Assembly: GCA_021613535.1 (NCBI GenBank)
Contig: CP075495.1
Coordinates: 5,518,001 to 5,582,000 of the forward strand
Direction of reading: 5' to 3'
DNA length: 64,000 nt
Source: Adineta vaga
Lineage: Eukaryota; Rotifera
In this document: piece after piece, positions 60,201 to 64,000 of the stretch
Numbering within the stretch: position 1 is the first letter of the stretch
Layout of the letters: every line of letters starts with the position of its first letter
Program-made: the position numbers and the translations under genes
Notes under the pieces: generated by a model
What the model was told of the DNA's origin: nothing
The model's database searches: none
The model's input: only the letters and a program-made list of their open reading frames with translations

Positions 60201-62954
60201 CCACCAGGTAAAATATTTAAAACATTTTGAAAACTAATCGTGAGTAAAACATTAAATATATCAACAGGAAATATACCACCACCACCACCTCCTATGCCAG
60301 GTCAGATCATTTGACTATGCTTGTGTGCTTCTCTTGCTTTTGCCTGTCTTCTTTCTTCTGCTTGCTTACGTTTTCAAAAAGAAAAAAAATCGAACTAAAC
60401 CCTTTTTCCAGGTCTCATACCACCAGCACCTCCAATGATGACAGAAGGTGGCATACCACCACCTCCACCGTTTCCAGGCATGACGGGTAGTGGCGGTGCA
60501 CCACCTCCGCCCCCACCATTTCCATGACGGGTAGTGGAGGCGTACCACCACCACCTCCACCGTTTCCAGGAATGACGGGTAGTGGCGGTGCACCACCTCC
60601 ACCTCCACCATTTCCAGGAATGGCTGGTAGTGGAGGCGCACCACCACCACCACCGATGATGAATATGACTGCTCCTACACTTGGTAGATACAAATATTTG
60701 TGTAAAATATAAATCTAAAACTACTGTTTGAATTTTTTACTATTGAGGTCCACCACCATTGCCTGATTATTTACCAACAAAACAAAAATACGTTGTTGGT
60801 GAAGCTGTGAAAAAAGTTGCTTGGAATAAAATAAATCCACAATCAATCAAGAAAGATTCAATTTGGGCAAATATCGATGAGAAAAACTTTCAAAAGAAAG
60901 ATCTTTTTACAGCAATTAAACAAAACTTTGCAACAAAATCAGCTCCTAGTATGTACTAACATTCTTCGCAATTCATCTCTCATATTTCTAATACAAATCT
61001 TTCTTTTAATATTAGCTAAAAATCTGGCTGATAGTGATAATGAATCGTCATCATCGTCGGCAACAACTGTTAAGAAAACAAAAGAATTTCGTGTACTTGA
61101 TCCACGCGCTGGTCAAAATTTTGGTAAACTACTTTTATCATATTGATATTTTGAACTGTTCATTTCTTTTTCTCATTTAGCTATTATGTTTAGTCAATTG
61201 AAATCCACTCCACAACAATTCCGTCAGTGGGTTCTGGCATGTGATAGTCAACATCTGACAAGTGATTTACTTGCACAATTAGATAAATCACTTCCAACTC
61301 CAGAAGAATTAAAAAAACTATCTGAATTGAAAAACGAAATTAATGATTTACCCGATTCAGAACAGTATTTCTGTGCCGTAAGTGTCAAATCTTAGAAACA
61401 AAATCATGATATTAATTTAGTTAATTATATATACAAATAGGTTAGTGATATAAAACGTTTACATCAACGTATTAAATTACTTCTATTTAAAAGTCAGTAT
61501 AAAGAATTATTAGAAGAAACAGAAAAGGTAAAGAATTTACTATTACAAATGAAAACGTTTATGGTTTTTTTTTGCAATTTGTAGAATCTTGTTGCTGCAC
61601 GACAAGCTTGTGAAACAGTTCGTCGATCAAAACGTTTTCCAAAATTAATCGAATTTGTACTAACTATTGGCAATTACATGAATTCAAGTGCCAAAACTTA
61701 CGAACCTATCTATGGTTTTGATATCAGTTTTCTCCCAAGGGTAAGACTGATTGTCATTTACAATTTATAGACAATGATGTACATTTCGTTTTCTTTTCTT
61801 AAATAGTTGCATTCAACAAAAGCAATTGATGGTAAACGAACGTTATTACATTTTATTTTACAAGAAATCGAAAAAGATCATGCAGATCTATTAAAATTTG
61901 GAGATGAATTTCAAGGTGTTGCAGAAGTTGCATCGAAAAGTAAGATACTTTCGATCATTTTTCTCTACAGAAAGCTTCACTTCTGTTTGTTATTTATTTA
62001 TAGTTGATACGAATGAATTACAACGAACATTAAATGAAATAAAATCACGTGTTACTGGTGCTCAAACAGATTTAGATAATGCTAAAAATACTCCAGCAGA
62101 TACTCTCACAGGTGATCGTTTTGCTGATGCAATGGAGGTAATTAGAATGTTTTTACCTTGTGATATGTATAGTTGATTAATTATTTAGGGTTTTGTCAAA
62201 GGTGCACGAGGTGATATAGAAAGACTTGAAGCATTGAATGTAAAATTAACAAGTGCTTATCAAGATTTATGTGATTATTTAACGGTTGATCCTAAAAAAT
62301 GTCCTTTGAGTGATTTTTTTACGGATTTAAAAACATTCTGTACAGTATTTTTAACATGCTTACAAGAAAACCGTTTATGGCGTGAACAAGATGAAAAAGC
62401 TCAACGAGCTAAACAATCCAAACAATTAGTCGATGAAATACGAAAGACTCATCGTTCGGAACCTAAAGCAGAACCAAAAGCTTACTTTAAACCAAGTAAA
62501 ATATCCACTAAGATATTTTATCGATTAAAACATTTCCTATGAACTATTTCTAGGTGACGAAGATACCGATGTTGTATCGAATCTTATGTCTGTACTCAAA
62601 GATACAAATACGGCATCACAACAAAGACGAGTTCGTCGACCGCCAGGTACGTTTTATCATTTTTAGGAATAGAGATTTCCTTTGTTTTTCTTCCCCTTTA
62701 TCCCTATATTTTAATATTTTTTTGTTATCCATACACGTTCAGAAGCTGAAGCATTTGCTGGAGTAATGAAAGAAATGAGTAATATCCCAGTACATCGATC
62801 AACACCTTCATCTCATGGTGATAATCTATCAAATATTCATCAACGTCCACCACCCCCTCCACCATCACCACATGGTGGTATTCGATCACCACAATTTCGA
62901 TTACCACCACCACCAATACCAGCACGAAATCCTCGAAAGACAACGGTAGAATAA
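57247..62954 (+). CDS. Diaphanous-related formin (DIAPH)
   Basis: About twenty exons encode some 1,150 residues of a Rho-controlled actin nucleator and elongator. A Lys-rich N terminus and a 28-bp micro-exon (57366-57393) lead across a ~380-bp intron into the GBD/FH3 region (TDDEVRERFKSVMDDLFEG, FSLKKYGLKWSKVFG, AINRLICIRDDP-like armadillo helices, then a coiled coil near 59830-59930). FH1 is a polyproline domain at about 60065-60765 with 16-residue units such as MTGSGGAPPPPPPFPG that recruit profilin. FH2 follows: VAWNKINPQS, DPRAGQNFAIMFSQLK, SELKNEINDLPDSEQYF, TIGNYMNSS with GFDISFLPRL, and DYLTVDPKKCPLSDFF. The autoinhibitory DAD is DTDVVSNLMSVLKD plus the basic RRVRRPP. These match DIAPH rather than DAAM or FMNL. 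FH1 has two frame breaks (about 60055 and 60524) that may be introns or indels. The stop at 62954 gives RNPRKTTVE; downstream alternative exons are possible. Confidence 0.93.
60425..60655 (+). repeat. Proline-rich tandem repeat of the formin FH1 domain
   Basis: Four or five copies of a ~48-bp unit encode ATGACGGGTAGTGG-type starts (MTGSGG) followed by PPPPPPFPG. One unit boundary (60521-60527) lacks four bases relative to the others, which breaks the frame unless the unit is spliced out. Confidence 0.8.
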
Positions 62955-63370
62955 TCGCTACTGTTTCGACTATGCATCTCTGTTTTTGTTAATGCTTTCT
63001 TCATATTTTGTCGGTGTTCGGTTTTCTGTCATTATCGCCTTACTGATGCTTTTTTTGAATAATGTGACATATGCATGCTCAGGGGAAAATGCTTTCAACT
63101 ATTTTATCAAAATCAAATATCTAAAATTGTTGTCTATTGCTAATATTGATTTTGTTTTTGTGTCTTTCTTCAGCATCGCTGAGCCGCGATGTACCGGTAG
63201 TATGTTAACATTATCGGTAAGTAGCATAGTATATACATATTCACTCTCTTTCTATCTGGTATATGGGCATCATTATCAACACTAACTGCTTTTTTCGCTT
63301 TAATTCTTATGCTTTAAACTAAATTCATTGAAATAATAATTATTTGTTCTTTTTTTATCCTATATTCTAG

Positions 63371-63498
63371 GCCGATTGAAAGTAAATGATCTTCGAGCAA
63401 AAATAATTGATCGAGAAAATGGTCATTTACCATCTGATAATCATGCAACACCTCGTCTACTAGCTTCATCTATTCTGAAAGATCGAAATTATGTTTAA
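63371..63498 (+). other. Possible alternative 3' exon of the formin gene
   Basis: After a good acceptor (tatattctag) an open frame reads RLKVNDLRAKIIDREN and ends RLLASSILKDRNYV at TAA 63496-63498. A further exon-like segment at about 63181-63219 ends with GTAAGT. They might form an alternative C terminus, or the end of another transcript, but phases do not join simply to the formin donor ACG|GTAGAA at 62945. Confidence 0.35.
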
Positions 63499-64000
63499 AA
63501 ACAAATAATTTCATTCAATCGATTCTTTTCTTTATTTATTAAGCATTGATATGATTCAATCTAGATGTATATATTCACATATCTTGCTATTCTTGAAAAA
63601 ACTAATGTTATGTAAATACGATTTGATTTTGTGTTTGTCTGTATCTATAATCATCTATATTCTAACTTTAATATTTTTTGTCTTTGTTCTTCTATTTCAT
63701 TTTCAAATATGTAGATAGTTGAATGATATTGTTTATTTAAATATGTCTTCTTCTTTCTTTAACAGACGTGCCCATATATGTTCGAAATATTTCTCTACTC
63801 TCTTCCATCTATTAACTGTTCTATTGTGTTAAATGACCGAGATAGTATGTCTTTCAGATGTTGAAATGAGTTGAGATTAAAGAATATATACATATCTCTT
63901 TTGATTTTTTCCTTTCTTTTCATATATATTTTTGTGTTTTTTGTTCAATTAGTACACATTCGTTTTCCCTTTTTCTTTTGCTATCAATGTATTTTTTTTG
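63499..64000. other. 3' flank, no gene seen
   Basis: T-rich, AT-rich sequence, probably 3' UTR or flank of the formin gene. The start of any next gene lies outside the window. Confidence 0.4.

Noticed and set aside
59741-60653. Minus-strand Val/Gly-rich open frames opposite the formin FH1 domain
   Set aside because: These are antisense readings of CCA/CCT proline codons and not independent genes.

Overview
The window is compact, AT-rich animal nuclear DNA. All genes are metazoan families: a lamin-like cytoplasmic intermediate filament protein, a Jun bZIP factor, MED23, DOHH, cytoplasmic PABP, TRAPPC9, a Diaphanous formin, an M13 zinc peptidase and lysosomal-type glycosidases. Most introns are about 45-80 bp with GT/AG borders, and most intergenic gaps are under 1 kb. 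Protein flavour, tiny introns and density fit a bdelloid rotifer best. That assignment is inference; the sequence directly supports only 'small-intron invertebrate metazoan'. No rRNA, CRISPR array or intact transposon was recognised, and no tRNA was found by eye.

Layout. The left half (1 to ~33.3 kb) is almost entirely minus-strand: intermediate filament protein (243-1802), a PDZ scaffold with a novel-looking internal repeat (2516-7413, 5' end unresolved), a GH35 beta-galactosidase with an N-terminal membrane anchor (8052-10262), a doubtful Asn-rich gene (10719-12293), a ~3.9 kb gene-poor stretch, an M13 neprilysin/ECE-like peptidase (16165-19445), Mediator subunit MED23 (21025-27650), Jun (27980-29254), a SLC35A nucleotide-sugar transporter (30513-31925) and deoxyhypusine hydroxylase (32204-33343). 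The right half is plus-strand: PABP (33884-36225), a tandem pair of GH20 beta-hexosaminidases (37018-39851 and 40770-43424), an unrecognised basic protein (43734-45322), a type II membrane protein with Cys-rich repeats and a chitin-binding domain (45519-47197), the rRNA-processing factor MPP10 (47747-50136), TRAPPC9 (50737-55331) and Diaphanous (57247 to about 62954).

How genes relate. Most neighbours are housekeeping genes without a shared pathway. DOHH (eIF5A hypusination) and PABP (mRNA translation and stability) are divergent from a ~540 bp shared promoter region. The PABP leader carries oligo(A) tracts of the type through which animal PABP mRNAs repress themselves. The beta-galactosidase, two hexosaminidases and UDP-sugar transporter all concern glycans, but only the hexosaminidases are a true cluster.

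Most notable. (1) The two hexosaminidase copies share a ~710 bp near-identical block, introns included, flanked by clearly diverged exons: a gene-conversion footprint. (2) The first copy has a lost splice acceptor at the conserved TPGH exon and a one-base deletion near its 3' end, so it may be decaying. (3) The PDZ scaffold carries at least eight copies of a DNLGTIxHEAL-like motif I cannot place in a known family. (4) An unusually long MED23 intron holds a 92-codon opposite-strand open frame. No defence system or other multi-gene novel system was found.
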